DNA of 64,000 nucleotides from an uncultured Ardenticatenia bacterium. GTDB taxonomy: Bacteria > Chloroflexota > Anaerolineae > 4572-78 > NAK82. The translations under genes were made by a program, and so were the position numbers. The first letter of the stretch is position 1, and every line of letters begins with the position of its first letter. The stretch lies in assembly GCA_937127125.1 (NCBI GenBank), contig CAKZLO010000020.1, positions 1-64,000 on the forward strand, written 5' to 3'. Of this stretch, positions 34,789 to 44,220 are shown piece by piece. The notes beneath the pieces are model-generated. The model did not search any database and was not told the DNA's origin. It was given only the letters and a program-made list of their open reading frames with translations.

Positions 34789-34817
34789 TTGACATGCTTA
34801 TACACAGTGTATATCAT
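34789..34817 (+). promoter_or_regulatory. Promoter of the hybrid-kinase/pilin operon
   Basis: TTGACA 34789-34794 is consensus, the spacer is 17 nt, and the -10 is TATCAT 34812-34817. Another TTGACA lies at 34778-34783. The leader to ATG 34877 is about 53 nt. Confidence 0.8.
34799..34813 (+). promoter_or_regulatory. Palindrome in the promoter spacer, likely operator
   Basis: TATACAC 34799-34805, A, GTGTATA 34807-34813: a perfect 7-1-7 palindrome between the -35 and -10 boxes, running into the -10. A dimeric repressor bound here would block transcription. The regulator is not known. Confidence 0.65.
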
Positions 34818-34876
34818 AGCGGCATCGTGGGCTTCTGTGTTCCCTGGGCCGGCACATCTCGTCCTGGAATGCGGCG

Positions 34877-37800
34877 ATGGCCAAGACTCATATAGGGGGA
34901 AGGGGGAGAAAGAGACACGTGAGTCTGCGCGCTAAGGTGCTGGCCGCGATGATCACAATTATTATTGTGCTCGCGGGTCTATTACTCCTTTTGTCGATGA
35001 CAATTGTCATCAATGGCTTCAATCAGCTGGAGACCCAGCATGTCGTTGACAATGTCGAGCGAGCGTGCAAAGCTTTGACCAATGAGATGAAAGCACTGGA
35101 TGCCACTACCAGCGATTATGCCTTCTGGGATGACACTTACGCCTACCTAGAGTCACGCGACCCCACATATATCTCCGCTAATTTCATCGATCAAACATTC
35201 CTCAATAATCGTCTGAGCGTGGTGTTACTGACCGACACGGCAGGCCAGCTGGTATATGGCAAGGCGTTCAGCCTCTCACAAGTGACAGAGATTCCTGTAC
35301 CGATCGAACTGCTGGAGCAAGTCGGCCATCTGCTACCATTGCGCGACGCGGACAGTTACCACCTTGGCATTCTCTACACAACGCGCGAGTCCTGGTTGCT
35401 GGCACTACGTCCCATTCTCACTAGCAGTGCTGCCGGACCGCCACGCGGAACACTGATCATGGGGCGGATGTTGGACGCCGATCTGGTGTCCCGCTTGGGG
35501 GACTTGCTGGACATGAAGCTCGGGATATACCATCTCGAAGACACCGAACTTCCTTCTGATCTTAGGCATACGGTGAGCTCTCTCCAGGACAAGAACGTGC
35601 TTGTCCACGCTCTGAATCAGGACAGCATCGTGGGCTACGGACTGGTGAAGGATGTCTTTGGTCAGCCTCGCTATGCAGTACGCGTTGAGCAGCCACGAAG
35701 TATCTACGTCCAAGGACTGACCACGGTACGTTACTTTGTCGGATCTGTTCTGTTGGTCGCTGTTTGCGTGGCGACGCTCGCACTCTTAGGGCTGGTTCGA
35801 TGGATCTTGCGACGCCTGCTGCGCCTCAACGCCACACTGGAACATATTGCTGCCAATGGCATCTTCAAAGAACGAGTAAACGTGCCAGGCGAAGATGAGA
35901 TTGCTCGTCTGGGTACGTCGGTTGACCATCTCCTGGAGACAGTGGAACGCGCCCAGGAACAGCTGAAGCAAGACATTGCCGAACGAGAAGTGGTAGAACA
36001 GCACCTAAAGGCGCAGCGTGATCTTGCATTGGAGCTGAACCGGGTTCACGAGGTTGATGAGGCACTGCGTCTGTGCGTCGAAGCAGTTCTCCAATTGCCT
36101 GGCATAGACTGCTGCGGGGTGTTCTCAGTTGACCCACAGGGTGGCATCCAGCAGGCGGTGTATCAGGGTAATCTGCCCACAACTTTGATAAAAGCCCTCG
36201 TTCAGGAGCGTGTGGAGCTTGCCAGCGAAGGTAGGGAGTCGAACAACCAATCGGCACCTCACCCAACAAGCACGTTGCCTGCCTGGATGGACGAAGTAGC
36301 GCGCGCCGAAGGGTGGCATTGGGTAACACTGTTGCCAATTCGCCAAAACAGCCGTGTCATCGCCTGTCTTGCGCTTGCATCTCGTACCTCAAGCGAGATA
36401 TCCGCACAATCGTACAAGGTGCTGCAGGCGATGGTCGCCCAAACTGGGAACGTGGTGGCCCAGCTGGAGGCACGCGATGAGGTCAGACGACATCAACAAA
36501 TGCTTCAGACGTTATTGGAGGAGCTACCTGTAGCAGTCTTCTGCAAGACGGTGGATGGCCGCTTTATCATATGGAACAAGAAATGTGAGCAGTTATTTGG
36601 ATTGGCCCGCGAGGAGGTGCTCGGCAAAACTGATTACGATTTCTTCCCCAAAGAACAGGCAGATTGGTTCCGCGCAAAAGACCGGGAAGTCTTCGAGAAG
36701 CACTTAGCTATAGTAATTCCTGAAGAGCCAGTGGACAGCCCCACACTGGGGCGACGCATTCTCCGTACATCTAAAGCAGCCGTCTGGGACCATAATGGAC
36801 AACCACTTCACCTGATCGGTGTCTCGGAGGATATCACGGAGCGCAAACAAGCGGAAGAACGATTGGCTGCTGCTCACGCTGAGCTGCAGGCGGCTGTGGT
36901 GCGTGCCAACCAGATGGCAATGTTGGCCGAAAAAGCCAGCCGAGCCAAGTCAGAGTTCCTCGCCAACATGAGCCACGAGATTCGCACCCCCATGAACGGC
37001 ATTATGGGGATGGTCGAGTTGCTACTGCAAACGGAGCTGACACCAGTACAACGCGAATACCTGAACATGGCGCAAGCTTCTGCCGAGACGCTGCTGGGCC
37101 TTCTGAATGACATCCTTGACCTCTCCAAAATCGAAGCTGGGCGGCTGGAGCTGGACGAAGTTGACTTTGATCTGCGGCAGGTGGTGGAGCAGGTGATGGA
37201 TATTATTGCACCGCGTGCCGCGCAACGCGGATTGGAGCTGACGTGCCGGGTCGATCCCGCCGTTCCCTCTCATGTGCGTGGCGACCCACTAAGATTGCGA
37301 CAGATACTTGTCAATCTCGCAGGCAATAGTGTCAAGTTCACGGAGCAAGGGGAGATATCCATCGACATCACGCTGGTTGCACAGAATGAAGAGGGGATCG
37401 AGCTGCTCTGCTCTGTCGCTGACACAGGTATCGGTATCCCCCCAGACAAATTGGAGACCATCTTTGAAAGCTTTGTGCAGGCTGATAGCAGTGCCAGCCG
37501 CCGCTATGGCGGCACCGGGCTGGGTCTGGCAATATCACGTCAGCTAGTACACATGATGAAAGGACGCATCTGGGCGGAAAGCACTGGTATCCCCGGCCAA
37601 GGAAGCACCTTTCGATTTACGGTGCACCTGCAGCGACCAAAAGGCGTTTTTGTAGAGGCCCATGCCTCTACTATTCCGATGTTGGAAGGTTTGCGCGTCC
37701 TGGTGGTAGACGATAATGCGACCAACCGGCGCATACTGCATGAGATGCTATTGACATTTGGTTGCGAACCATGGGACGCAGGCTCTGGACAAGAGGCGCT

Positions 37801-38578
37801 GGCTGCGTTTCAGCGAGCAGCTGGTACAGATATACCGTTCGGGCTCATTCTCGTGGATGCTCATATGCCAGGTATGAGTGGGTTAGATCTCTTGGAAGCC
37901 GTTCGTAGCAGCGAAGTCGCAGGGGCACAACAAGTCCCAATTATTTTGCTGAGCTCGATCGGTAGCTCCCTGGCACAACAACGGCAAGGCTGGTCGGCCA
38001 TTCTCACAAAGCCGGTGAAACAGTCCGCTCTGTTAGATGCGATAATGGAAGTGATGGGACGCCAGCCATCGCCGGAAATGGTTTTGGAGAAAACGATGGT
38101 GCCGACGAGCGTGCCACCAGCCTCGATTGGCACACTCCACATTCTGCTGGCCGAGGATAACGAAATCAATCGCCGGCTGGCCACGGCACTACTAGAAAGA
38201 GCCGGCCATCAGGTCACATGCGCCAGCAATGGACAGGAAGTGTTGGATGTGCTGGCACATGGAAGCTTCGATATGATCCTCATGGATGTACAGATGCCGG
38301 TCATGGATGGCATAGCAGCTACAGCAGCAATACGCGCCAATCCATCTTGGGCACACATTCCCATTATCGCGATGACCGCCCATGCTATGAAGGGAGATCG
38401 CGAACGACTATTGCAGGCTGGGATGGATGACTATGTCAGCAAGCCTGTTCGTCGGGAAGCTTTACTGGCAGCAATTGAGCGTCAGGTTCGCCAACACCAC
38501 GAACAGCGCAAGGGGACTTCGCCAGAAGCAGAAGCTATGAATACAACACGCGAAACAGGCACACAGGAGGTAATTTGA
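34877..38578 (+). CDS. Hybrid sensor histidine kinase with CHASE4, HAMP, GAF, PAS and two receiver domains
   Basis: A 1233-aa membrane sensor. Membrane helix 1 (about 21-45); extracytoplasmic CHASE4 domain (about 60-270) with the signature [12 protein letters not shown]; helix 2 (about 285-310); HAMP; GAF-like (about 385-535); PAS (about 540-660); HisKA with His700 in [11 protein letters not shown]; HATPase with [18 protein letters not shown] and [11 protein letters not shown]1 with D994; REC2 with D1137 in [10 protein letters not shown] and the KP lysine. All phosphorelay residues are present. ATG 34877 is used; GTG 34919 with GGGGGAG upstream is an alternative. It is the first gene of the pilin-related operon, and the REC-TadZ protein encoded downstream is a candidate output. 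Confidence 0.93.
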   Translation: MAKTHIGGRGRKRHVSLRAKVLAAMITIIIVLAGLLLLLSMTIVINGFNQLETQHVVDNVERACKALTNEMKALDATTSDYAFWDDTYAYLESRDPTYISANFIDQTFLNNRLSVVLLTDTAGQLVYGKAFSLSQVTEIPVPIELLEQVGHLLPLRDADSYHLGILYTTRESWLLALRPILTSSAAGPPRGTLIMGRMLDADLVSRLGDLLDMKLGIYHLEDTELPSDLRHTVSSLQDKNVLVHALNQDSIVGYGLVKDVFGQPRYAVRVEQPRSIYVQGLTTVRYFVGSVLLVAVCVATLALLGLVRWILRRLLRLNATLEHIAANGIFKERVNVPGEDEIARLGTSVDHLLETVERAQEQLKQDIAEREVVEQHLKAQRDLALELNRVHEVDEALRLCVEAVLQLPGIDCCGVFSVDPQGGIQQAVYQGNLPTTLIKALVQERVELASEGRESNNQSAPHPTSTLPAWMDEVARAEGWHWVTLLPIRQNSRVIACLALASRTSSEISAQSYKVLQAMVAQTGNVVAQLEARDEVRRHQQMLQTLLEELPVAVFCKTVDGRFIIWNKKCEQLFGLAREEVLGKTDYDFFPKEQADWFRAKDREVFEKHLAIVIPEEPVDSPTLGRRILRTSKAAVWDHNGQPLHLIGVSEDITERKQAEERLAAAHAELQAAVVRANQMAMLAEKASRAKSEFLANMSHEIRTPMNGIMGMVELLLQTELTPVQREYLNMAQASAETLLGLLNDILDLSKIEAGRLELDEVDFDLRQVVEQVMDIIAPRAAQRGLELTCRVDPAVPSHVRGDPLRLRQILVNLAGNSVKFTEQGEISIDITLVAQNEEGIELLCSVADTGIGIPPDKLETIFESFVQADSSASRRYGGTGLGLAISRQLVHMMKGRIWAESTGIPGQGSTFRFTVHLQRPKGVFVEAHASTIPMLEGLRVLVVDDNATNRRILHEMLLTFGCEPWDAGSGQEALAAFQRAAGTDIPFGLILVDAHMPGMSGLDLLEAVRSSEVAGAQQVPIILLSSIGSSLAQQRQGWSAILTKPVKQSALLDAIMEVMGRQPSPEMVLEKTMVPTSVPPASIGTLHILLAEDNEINRRLATALLERAGHQVTCASNGQEVLDVLAHGSFDMILMDVQMPVMDGIAATAAIRANPSWAHIPIIAMTAHAMKGDRERLLQAGMDDYVSKPVRREALLAAIERQVRQHHEQRKGTSPEAEAMNTTRETGTQEVI

Positions 38579-38585
38579 TATTGAT

Positions 38586-39323
38586 ATGGAAGGGCCCGAG
38601 CTCCGCCGGATAGGACAGGGATTAGTCGAATATGCCCTGGTGCTGGCGCTACTGGTCCTCGTAGTGGTGCTGGCATTGACTGCAATGGGTGTCTCGACGC
38701 AACAAGCTTTCAGCAAGGTCGTCGAGGCACTCGGCGTAAAGCAAGTATCATCATGCGAGATACTTTATCAGAGCCAGTTCGATCGGGGCATGAATGAGTG
38801 GAGCCCGCTGACGGGTGGCTTCTGGAAAGGTGGATGGCGCATCATAGATGGGAGATTGGTTGGAGAGTCCTTGGCTGCAGCTATCTTGGACACTGTCAAC
38901 GAGACAGATTACATAGTGACGGCTGAGGCGATCAAACTTGAAATGCTGCGTAGCACGTACCAAGGTTTCGGTATCATCTTCCGTGCATCCGTGCACAAGC
39001 AGAAACTGTCAGGCTATATGTTCGAGATTGAGAAGAAAAACGCAGCAGACCGTGGCTTGATGTACTTCAGCAAATGGGTAAAAGGATACCAAATCTTCCC
39101 ACCGCTGGCGAGCGTAGAAGTTCCATCAAGGTTCGACTGGAGCAAGATAAGCCAGATGCGCATCGTGGCACAGGGTGACACATTCATTGCGTTTGTTGAT
39201 GGCCAGGAGGTACTGCGCGTCCAAGACTCCACCTACACACAAGGGAAGGCTGGAGTGGCAGTCAATTATGGGTCACGCGCGACCATCAACAACTTCTCGA
39301 TCGCCTCAGTTGGTTGTCCCTGA
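38586..39323 (+). CDS. Pilin-like N-terminus fused to a concanavalin/LamG-like domain
   Basis: A 245-aa protein. The first residues have a Flp-type processing site, RIGQGLVEYALVLALLVLVVV, with Glu at +5 and Tyr at +6 after the expected cut. After the helix, residues about 60-243 form a beta-sandwich typical of lectin/glucanase-like domains (LYQSQFDRGMNEWSPLTGGFWKGGWRIIDGRLVG ... FGIIFRAS ... FIAFVDGQEVLRV). The product would be a pilus subunit or minor pilin displaying a sugar- or surface-binding head. It starts 7 nt after the kinase gene; the AGGAGG at 38564-38569 is rather far from ATG 38586. A second copy of this design was not seen here. Confidence 0.78.
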   Translation: MEGPELRRIGQGLVEYALVLALLVLVVVLALTAMGVSTQQAFSKVVEALGVKQVSSCEILYQSQFDRGMNEWSPLTGGFWKGGWRIIDGRLVGESLAAAILDTVNETDYIVTAEAIKLEMLRSTYQGFGIIFRASVHKQKLSGYMFEIEKKNAADRGLMYFSKWVKGYQIFPPLASVEVPSRFDWSKISQMRIVAQGDTFIAFVDGQEVLRVQDSTYTQGKAGVAVNYGSRATINNFSIASVGCP

Positions 39324-39337
39324 GGAGGGAGAGTGCA

Positions 39338-39826
39338 ATGCCGCTTGAAGATTCCCCCTCGCTAGAGGAATATCGGCACGGTATCCCGGAACTGCCTGAT
39401 AGCTCGGCAAGGATGCCGCAGCCATCGCGACGAACTGCGCGGCGGCGTAGATGGTGGATAATTATTGGAGTGCTAGCCTTGGCAGCGTTGGCTTTGGCGT
39501 TGTGGAACGGACTGTACACAGGAAGTGCGTCGCAGTCGGAGGAGGGTTTCGGCACCATCGTGGGTCGTGTGGTGGATGCAGCAGGACGGCCCGTTATGGC
39601 TGAGATCATAGTAGAAGGTTCTGAAATCAGTGGACGCGCAACTCCGGATGGCCATTTTAGATTGACTAAGGTGCCAGCCGGGCGGCGTGCTTTGTTGATT
39701 GGATATATGTATATGGCGCGCGAGTATTTCGTCACGATAAGAGACGGTGAAACCGTCGATATCGGTCAGATTGTCATGCCGACCTCTGCGCGTGAGGGAG
39801 GTTATGGCCGCCTCGAGTGGCGATAA
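39338..39826 (+). CDS. SPSLEEY-type membrane protein with carboxypeptidase-regulatory-like domain
   Basis: A 162-aa single-pass protein. Residues about 5-11 read SPSLEEY then RHGIP. A basic stretch (SRRTARRRRWW) precedes one membrane helix (about 41-60), and the outer part has GTIVGRVVDAAGRPVMAEIIVEG and DGHFRLTKVPAGRRALLIG, a CnaB/carboxypeptidase-regulatory fold. It is the paralogue of the protein at 13837-14277, and both lie beside pilin-like genes. GAGGAGGGAGAG precedes ATG 39338. The conserved cytoplasmic motif may bind a common partner, such as the TadZ-like ATPase encoded next (inference). Confidence 0.78.
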   Translation: MPLEDSPSLEEYRHGIPELPDSSARMPQPSRRTARRRRWWIIIGVLALAALALALWNGLYTGSASQSEEGFGTIVGRVVDAAGRPVMAEIIVEGSEISGRATPDGHFRLTKVPAGRRALLIGYMYMAREYFVTIRDGETVDIGQIVMPTSAREGGYGRLEWR

Positions 39827-39888
39827 TAGCAGGCTTTATGACCTACCGATCGTTGTCATAAGTCCGTCGAACAAGGGGAAACCAAACC

Positions 39889-41121
39889 ATGCGCATCCTG
39901 GTCGTAGATGATGACCCTATAGTGCTCAAAATGGTGACGGTCACTTTGTCACGAGCAGGATACGAAGTATTGACTGCCCGCGACGGCAAAGAGGCGCTGA
40001 TGCGCGTGGATAGCATCCAGCCTGACCTTATCATCCTGGATGTGATGATGCCGGAAATGGACGGCTACGAACTCTGTCGGCGCCTGCGTGGCAAGCCCAG
40101 CACGGCTGCGATTCCGATCATGATGCTTACCGGTACCGGCACGTTGGAAAGCAAAATCGCCGGATATGAAGCAGGCTCGGATGATTACATGCTTAAGCCG
40201 TTTGAGCCGGCAGAACTAGAGGCACGTGTCAGAGCTCTGCTACGCCGTCGTGCTATACCACCAGGAGTGGTTGGGGTCAAGCCGGAGATGACCTCACACA
40301 TAATCGCCGTCTTTTCACTGCGTGGTGGTATGGGAGTGTCTACACTGGCGGCCAATCTGGCAGTGGGCCTGACGCGGATTTGGAACGTTCCCACCGTGCT
40401 GGTGGATATGGTCTTCACGTGTGGTCAATGTGCTTTGATGCTTAACTTACCCTTGCGCAGCACTTGGGCCAATTTGACACGTATACCGTTTACTGGCCGC
40501 ATCATCCCGCTCAGTGAGGTGGATGCGACCATGGTGAATCAGGTGCTGTTGACCCACCCGAGCGGTGTGCGTGTCCTGGCAGCACCCCCGACGCCAACAC
40601 AGGGTGAGGAGATCGATGCTGAGCGTGTCACCCACGTGCTAACGTTGCTGCGCAAGCAGCACAGCTACATAGTGTTCGACTTGCCACATGATTTCAAGGA
40701 CACCACGCTGGTTGCGTTGGACGCAGCACACCAAATCGTGTATCTCACTGCACCTGACATCGCCTCGGTGCATGCTGCCTCGCGAGCGCTCGAGGTATTT
40801 GAAGAGCTGGGTTATCCGCGCAGTAAGATCTTCCTTATCCTCAACTGGACATTCCAAAGCCGAGGGTTACCTCGGAAGGACATTGAGGCTGCGTTGCGGC
40901 ATCCGATTGACCTTGTAATCCCATTTGCCCCTGAACCACTGGTTGATGCTATCAACACCGGAATGCCTCCAGTTTCTAAGCAGGCAGAGGAACCGCTGAC
41001 TGTGCTGTTCGAAGATCTGGCTTTTGTGCTCAGCAAGGAGGAACACAAAGCCCAACAACCGGCTTCGCCAACTGCTGTTTGGAAGCGTGTGTGGCGCCGC
41101 CAGCAAAAGCGTCAGCAGTAG
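39889..41121 (+). CDS. Receiver domain fused to TadZ/CpaE-like MinD-fold ATPase
   Basis: A 410-aa cytoplasmic protein. An N-terminal receiver domain (1-120) has the acid pocket DDD, phospho-acceptor D51 in LDVMMPEMDG and the Lys of MLKPFEPAELE. The C-terminal part (about 140-385) has the MinD/ParA fold: IAVFSLRGGMGVSTLAANLAVGL in place of KGGXGKT, then VLVDM and YIVFDLPHDF. TadZ/CpaE proteins have this REC-ATPase order and place the Tad pilus machine at its site in the cell. The signature Lys of the deviant P-loop is absent here, so ATP use may be altered. AAGGGGAA precedes ATG 39889. It could receive phosphate from the hybrid kinase. Confidence 0.85.
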   Translation: MRILVVDDDPIVLKMVTVTLSRAGYEVLTARDGKEALMRVDSIQPDLIILDVMMPEMDGYELCRRLRGKPSTAAIPIMMLTGTGTLESKIAGYEAGSDDYMLKPFEPAELEARVRALLRRRAIPPGVVGVKPEMTSHIIAVFSLRGGMGVSTLAANLAVGLTRIWNVPTVLVDMVFTCGQCALMLNLPLRSTWANLTRIPFTGRIIPLSEVDATMVNQVLLTHPSGVRVLAAPPTPTQGEEIDAERVTHVLTLLRKQHSYIVFDLPHDFKDTTLVALDAAHQIVYLTAPDIASVHAASRALEVFEELGYPRSKIFLILNWTFQSRGLPRKDIEAALRHPIDLVIPFAPEPLVDAINTGMPPVSKQAEEPLTVLFEDLAFVLSKEEHKAQQPASPTAVWKRVWRRQQKRQQ

Positions 41122-41162
41122 AGGCAGAGCTGGGCATCCAGCGGAGAAAGAGGTAAGCGACG

Positions 41163-43256
41163 ATGCAAGAACAGGATCAGACAGAGGGTACTCTTCGCAG
41201 ACGCAGAGTGAAGCAATGCTCCGGCTACGGATTGATCGGTGTATCGCTGGCAGTGGTATTTGGGCTTCTTGTAGCGTGTCAGCCCACTCCGACTCCGCTC
41301 TTGCGTGCGGTGTGGGCTACGTTCACTCCGACGCCAACTCCAACTGTTACACCACCTTACGAGAGCCCTACAGCAACCTTATATGTCAGTCCCACCCTGC
41401 CCGCTGCGCTTGCCGAACCAAGCTGGACACCGCCCGCGTCGCCAATGGTACCTTATCCACCCTCACCGACGCCCATCTGGTATCCACCTACTCCAACACT
41501 GGCGTGGTGGTATCCGCCTACCCCAACGCCAGTGTGGTGGTACCCACCCTCCCCGACATCCGTCTGGTACCCGCCCACACCCGTTTGGTATCCGCCCACC
41601 CCGACGCCGGTATGGTGGTATCCACCTTCACCTACGCCCATTTGGTATTTGCCTACCCCAACACCTGTGTGGTGGTACCCACCCTCGCCGACTCCTATTT
41701 GGTATCCACCAGCGGTGACCCTCTTGCCACCGACACCTACTCCGTTGCCGCCTGCGGTCACACTTAGTGTGAACCCGCCGACGACCCAGCTGCTGCCGGG
41801 CCAATCAGTGGCAATCAGTGCCGATGTCGTGGGGCAAGGAGTTTTCTTCCGTTGGAGTGTGACACACGGTACACTATCAGCATACGACACACCCGCTGTG
41901 ATCTACACAGCGCCTGCTTATCCCGGTCTTGACACAGTCACGGTAGCGGTCACAAATGCTGGTGGCACCACCTACCGCAGTGTGAGCTTTACAGTTGTGC
42001 ACCCTACGCCTGTTGCGCCGTCTCCCACCATCCCTGTGGCCGCGACACCAACACTTGTGCCTGTACCTGTCCTCACCCCTACACCGATTGTGATTGTAGT
42101 GACACCTACCCCGTCGCCTTCCTCGGTACCTCTAACACCCACGCCAGCTGTGCTCAGCCCAGACCAAGCGCTGATAACCTACTACGACGCGTTGAACGCA
42201 CGACGCTATGAGGCCGCATGGGACATGCTCTCCCCAGCTTTCAAATACGCCTGGCATTGTTGCACACCGAATGGGGATTATGACTATTCCAGCTTCGTGC
42301 GCTGGTGGGAACGTGTTACACAGGTGACAGTACGCAATGTAGAGCTGGCAAGCCAACCCACTGATCGTGCGCTGGTACGCGCCGAGCTCGTCTACACGAG
42401 GAGGGATGGGACCCAGCTGGAAGATCCCTTCCCATATACATACCTTGTGCGTGATGCGCTCTCACAGAGGTGGCTGCTAGAAGCACGGGGACGTGATACG
42501 AGTATTGCGGACTCACCATCCCCACCCCCGCCTCCACCCGATCAGGCATTGAGGGAGTACTACGCTGCTGCTGCTAACCACCTCTACAATGTTTCATGGC
42601 CAATGCTCTCAGCGCATTTCAAATCCTCTACATTCTGCTGCACAGTAGAAGGTCAATACGATTTCGACACGTACGCTGAGTGGTGGGATGATATTCTGAG
42701 AGTGGAAATCAGCGCTATGCGCATAGTGGAACAAACCGACGCCACAGCAATTGTTTATGCCGACTTGGCTTACCTGAAGCAGAACGGCGAGTGGGTATTT
42801 GACCCTCAATCAGAGATTCATCTGATTTTAGATGTCGAGGTACCCGCATGGCGCATTTATGAGAAGAGGACAGCGCTCCAACCACCCTCAACGTCACAGA
42901 CAGACAATACGCCCGAATCTGCCGTCCGTCGCTACTATGCAGCTATCAACGAGCGCCAATATGACCTCACCTGGTCTATGCTCTCCACCCATTTCAAGCA
43001 GAAGTGGAACTGTTGCGCTTCGGATGGCAGCTTTGACTATCAAGCTTACACCAACTGGTGGGACAGCGTGCAACGTGTAGATATTGGGCGCATCGAGGTG
43101 ATCAAACGCGAAAACACCGAGGCGACAGTATACGCCGAGCTGGCATACCTGATGCGCGACGGTCGCCAGATCATCGACCCCAGGCCATACATTCAACTAG
43201 CACTCGACCCTGTAGCTGGCAGGTGGCTATTTTGGGATAAAGGGGAGAACCCCTAA
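41163..43256 (+). CDS. Lipoprotein with WYPP repeats, Ig-like domain and three CC-containing NTF2-like domains
   Basis: A 697-aa surface lipoprotein of unknown role. The signal has a lipobox ending LLVAC (Cys about residue 39). Then follow Thr/Pro linkers, a tandem block of P-S/T-P-T-P-X-W-W-Y-P-P units (about 97-183), an Ig-like beta domain (about 200-280), another Thr/Pro linker and three related domains starting near residues 332, 460 and 584. Each has YY.A....Y...W.MLS..FK, an adjacent Cys pair (HCC, FCC, NCC), a following G-Y/F-D-Y/F motif and a WW, matching the small NTF2/SnoaL-like fold. Ribosome site GAGGTAAG. It is the last gene of the kinase-pilin operon. Confidence 0.8.
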   Translation: MQEQDQTEGTLRRRRVKQCSGYGLIGVSLAVVFGLLVACQPTPTPLLRAVWATFTPTPTPTVTPPYESPTATLYVSPTLPAALAEPSWTPPASPMVPYPPSPTPIWYPPTPTLAWWYPPTPTPVWWYPPSPTSVWYPPTPVWYPPTPTPVWWYPPSPTPIWYLPTPTPVWWYPPSPTPIWYPPAVTLLPPTPTPLPPAVTLSVNPPTTQLLPGQSVAISADVVGQGVFFRWSVTHGTLSAYDTPAVIYTAPAYPGLDTVTVAVTNAGGTTYRSVSFTVVHPTPVAPSPTIPVAATPTLVPVPVLTPTPIVIVVTPTPSPSSVPLTPTPAVLSPDQALITYYDALNARRYEAAWDMLSPAFKYAWHCCTPNGDYDYSSFVRWWERVTQVTVRNVELASQPTDRALVRAELVYTRRDGTQLEDPFPYTYLVRDALSQRWLLEARGRDTSIADSPSPPPPPPDQALREYYAAAANHLYNVSWPMLSAHFKSSTFCCTVEGQYDFDTYAEWWDDILRVEISAMRIVEQTDATAIVYADLAYLKQNGEWVFDPQSEIHLILDVEVPAWRIYEKRTALQPPSTSQTDNTPESAVRRYYAAINERQYDLTWSMLSTHFKQKWNCCASDGSFDYQAYTNWWDSVQRVDIGRIEVIKRENTEATVYAELAYLMRDGRQIIDPRPYIQLALDPVAGRWLFWDKGENP
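41453..41712 (+). repeat. Coding tandem repeats (P-T-P-X-WWYPP units)
   Basis: About eight to nine imperfect units of 24-33 nt encode Pro/Trp/Tyr-rich segments within the lipoprotein. All length differences are multiples of three, so the frame is kept. Such blocks change copy number easily. Confidence 0.85.
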
Positions 43257-43377
43257 TTCGGATGGCCCCCAAGGTGAAGGTTTTCAATGTTTCTCGCGTG
43301 TGCTGTAGCCTGCAAGGGACTCTGTGACGAAATCATCGACAGCTGAACCTATACCGTTTTGACCTTGGGGACTCGCT

Positions 43378-44220
43378 TTGGCCTGGTACCTCTTCGCCCT
43401 TCTTGCCGCCCTGTTCTACGCAGCCCAGATGCTGGGTTTCCGTCATCTGCAACGTAGCTATCCCATTCCGGTTTACATGGCTTACATCTGGTTAGGAGCC
43501 GGTGCGTTAATCGGCCTCTTCTTCATTCGTTCCGGTGAAGGTCTGACAACCCCAAATGTGGTGCTTATACTGGTCGCGGCAGCTGGCAGCTGGTCCGGCA
43601 TGTATGCGGTTAACCGGGCTATCCGTCTGCAACCCAATCTGGGATATGTAGACGCCGTCGGCACGCTCCGGTTAGGTCTAATATATATCCTGTCAATAGC
43701 GCTTTTCAATGCCTCCTTTGACCCATTCAGACTAGCCGCTTTGGCAGGCATTGCCACAGGGGTGATCCTGATTGTCGGGGTGAGGCAGGAAGGACCACAA
43801 GGGACAAGCAACCGACGCTGGGTGATATGGCAGCTACTCGCTGTGATGTGTTTTACGTTGCTCTTTACTTGCGTACGGATAGCAACGCTGCGCGGGGTCG
43901 ATACACAGGTTGTTACCTCTTTGGTGATGTTGTTCGCCGGCATGTTCTACGTGTTAAGCGCCATTTACCAACGTCAGTCACTGCGCCCATCAAGGGACCT
44001 GCCCACGATTTTGCTGACCATCGCGTCTTCGACGATCGGCAACGCTGCATTCTTCATCTCCCTCGCTAATGCTCCCAACATGGCCTATACGGATGCCATT
44101 GTCAACCTGCGTCTGATTATCCTATACGTCGTGGCACTAGTAATGGGAGTTGATCGTCCCGATATGACGAAAGTGCTGGGAGTTGTCATCACCTTTGGCT
44201 GTGCAGCGCTGTTGGGTTAA
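43378..44220 (+). CDS. EamA/DMT-type transporter
   Basis: A 280-aa protein with about ten membrane helices in two halves (first half WYLFALLAALFYAAQML ...; second half WVIWQLLAVMCFTLLFTC ...), the layout of the drug/metabolite transporter superfamily. Both halves have the helix-loop pattern ending in an acidic/aromatic turn (NLGYVDAVGTLRLGLIYIL and NMAYTDAIVNLRLIILYVV), an internal repeat. The start appears to be TTG 43378 after a weak GGGG. The substrate is unknown. It stands alone between the lipoprotein operon and a convergent ABC operon. Confidence 0.75.
   Translation: MAWYLFALLAALFYAAQMLGFRHLQRSYPIPVYMAYIWLGAGALIGLFFIRSGEGLTTPNVVLILVAAAGSWSGMYAVNRAIRLQPNLGYVDAVGTLRLGLIYILSIALFNASFDPFRLAALAGIATGVILIVGVRQEGPQGTSNRRWVIWQLLAVMCFTLLFTCVRIATLRGVDTQVVTSLVMLFAGMFYVLSAIYQRQSLRPSRDLPTILLTIASSTIGNAAFFISLANAPNMAYTDAIVNLRLIILYVVALVMGVDRPDMTKVLGVVITFGCAALLG

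Larger units (their letters stand above)
34391..34876. other. Intergenic interval with imperfect inverted repeat and hybrid-kinase promoter
   Basis: No gene is supported in these 486 nt; open frames crossing it lack ribosome sites. An imperfect inverted repeat, GAGAAAG-CG-TTGGAAA at 34420-34435 with TTTCCAA-TC-CTTTCTC at 34492-34507, flanks about 56 nt and may end the upstream transcript or be a remnant of a small element. The promoter for the next operon is at 34789-34817. Confidence 0.45.

Noticed and set aside
34513-34935. A 140-codon frame upstream of the hybrid kinase gene
   Set aside because: It spans the promoter of the kinase operon, has no ribosome site and encodes a composition unlike a real protein.
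41453-41712. Regular short repeats that could suggest a CRISPR array
   Set aside because: Units are contiguous, multiples of three long, and lie within an open frame coding for Pro/Trp/Tyr repeats; there are no spacers.
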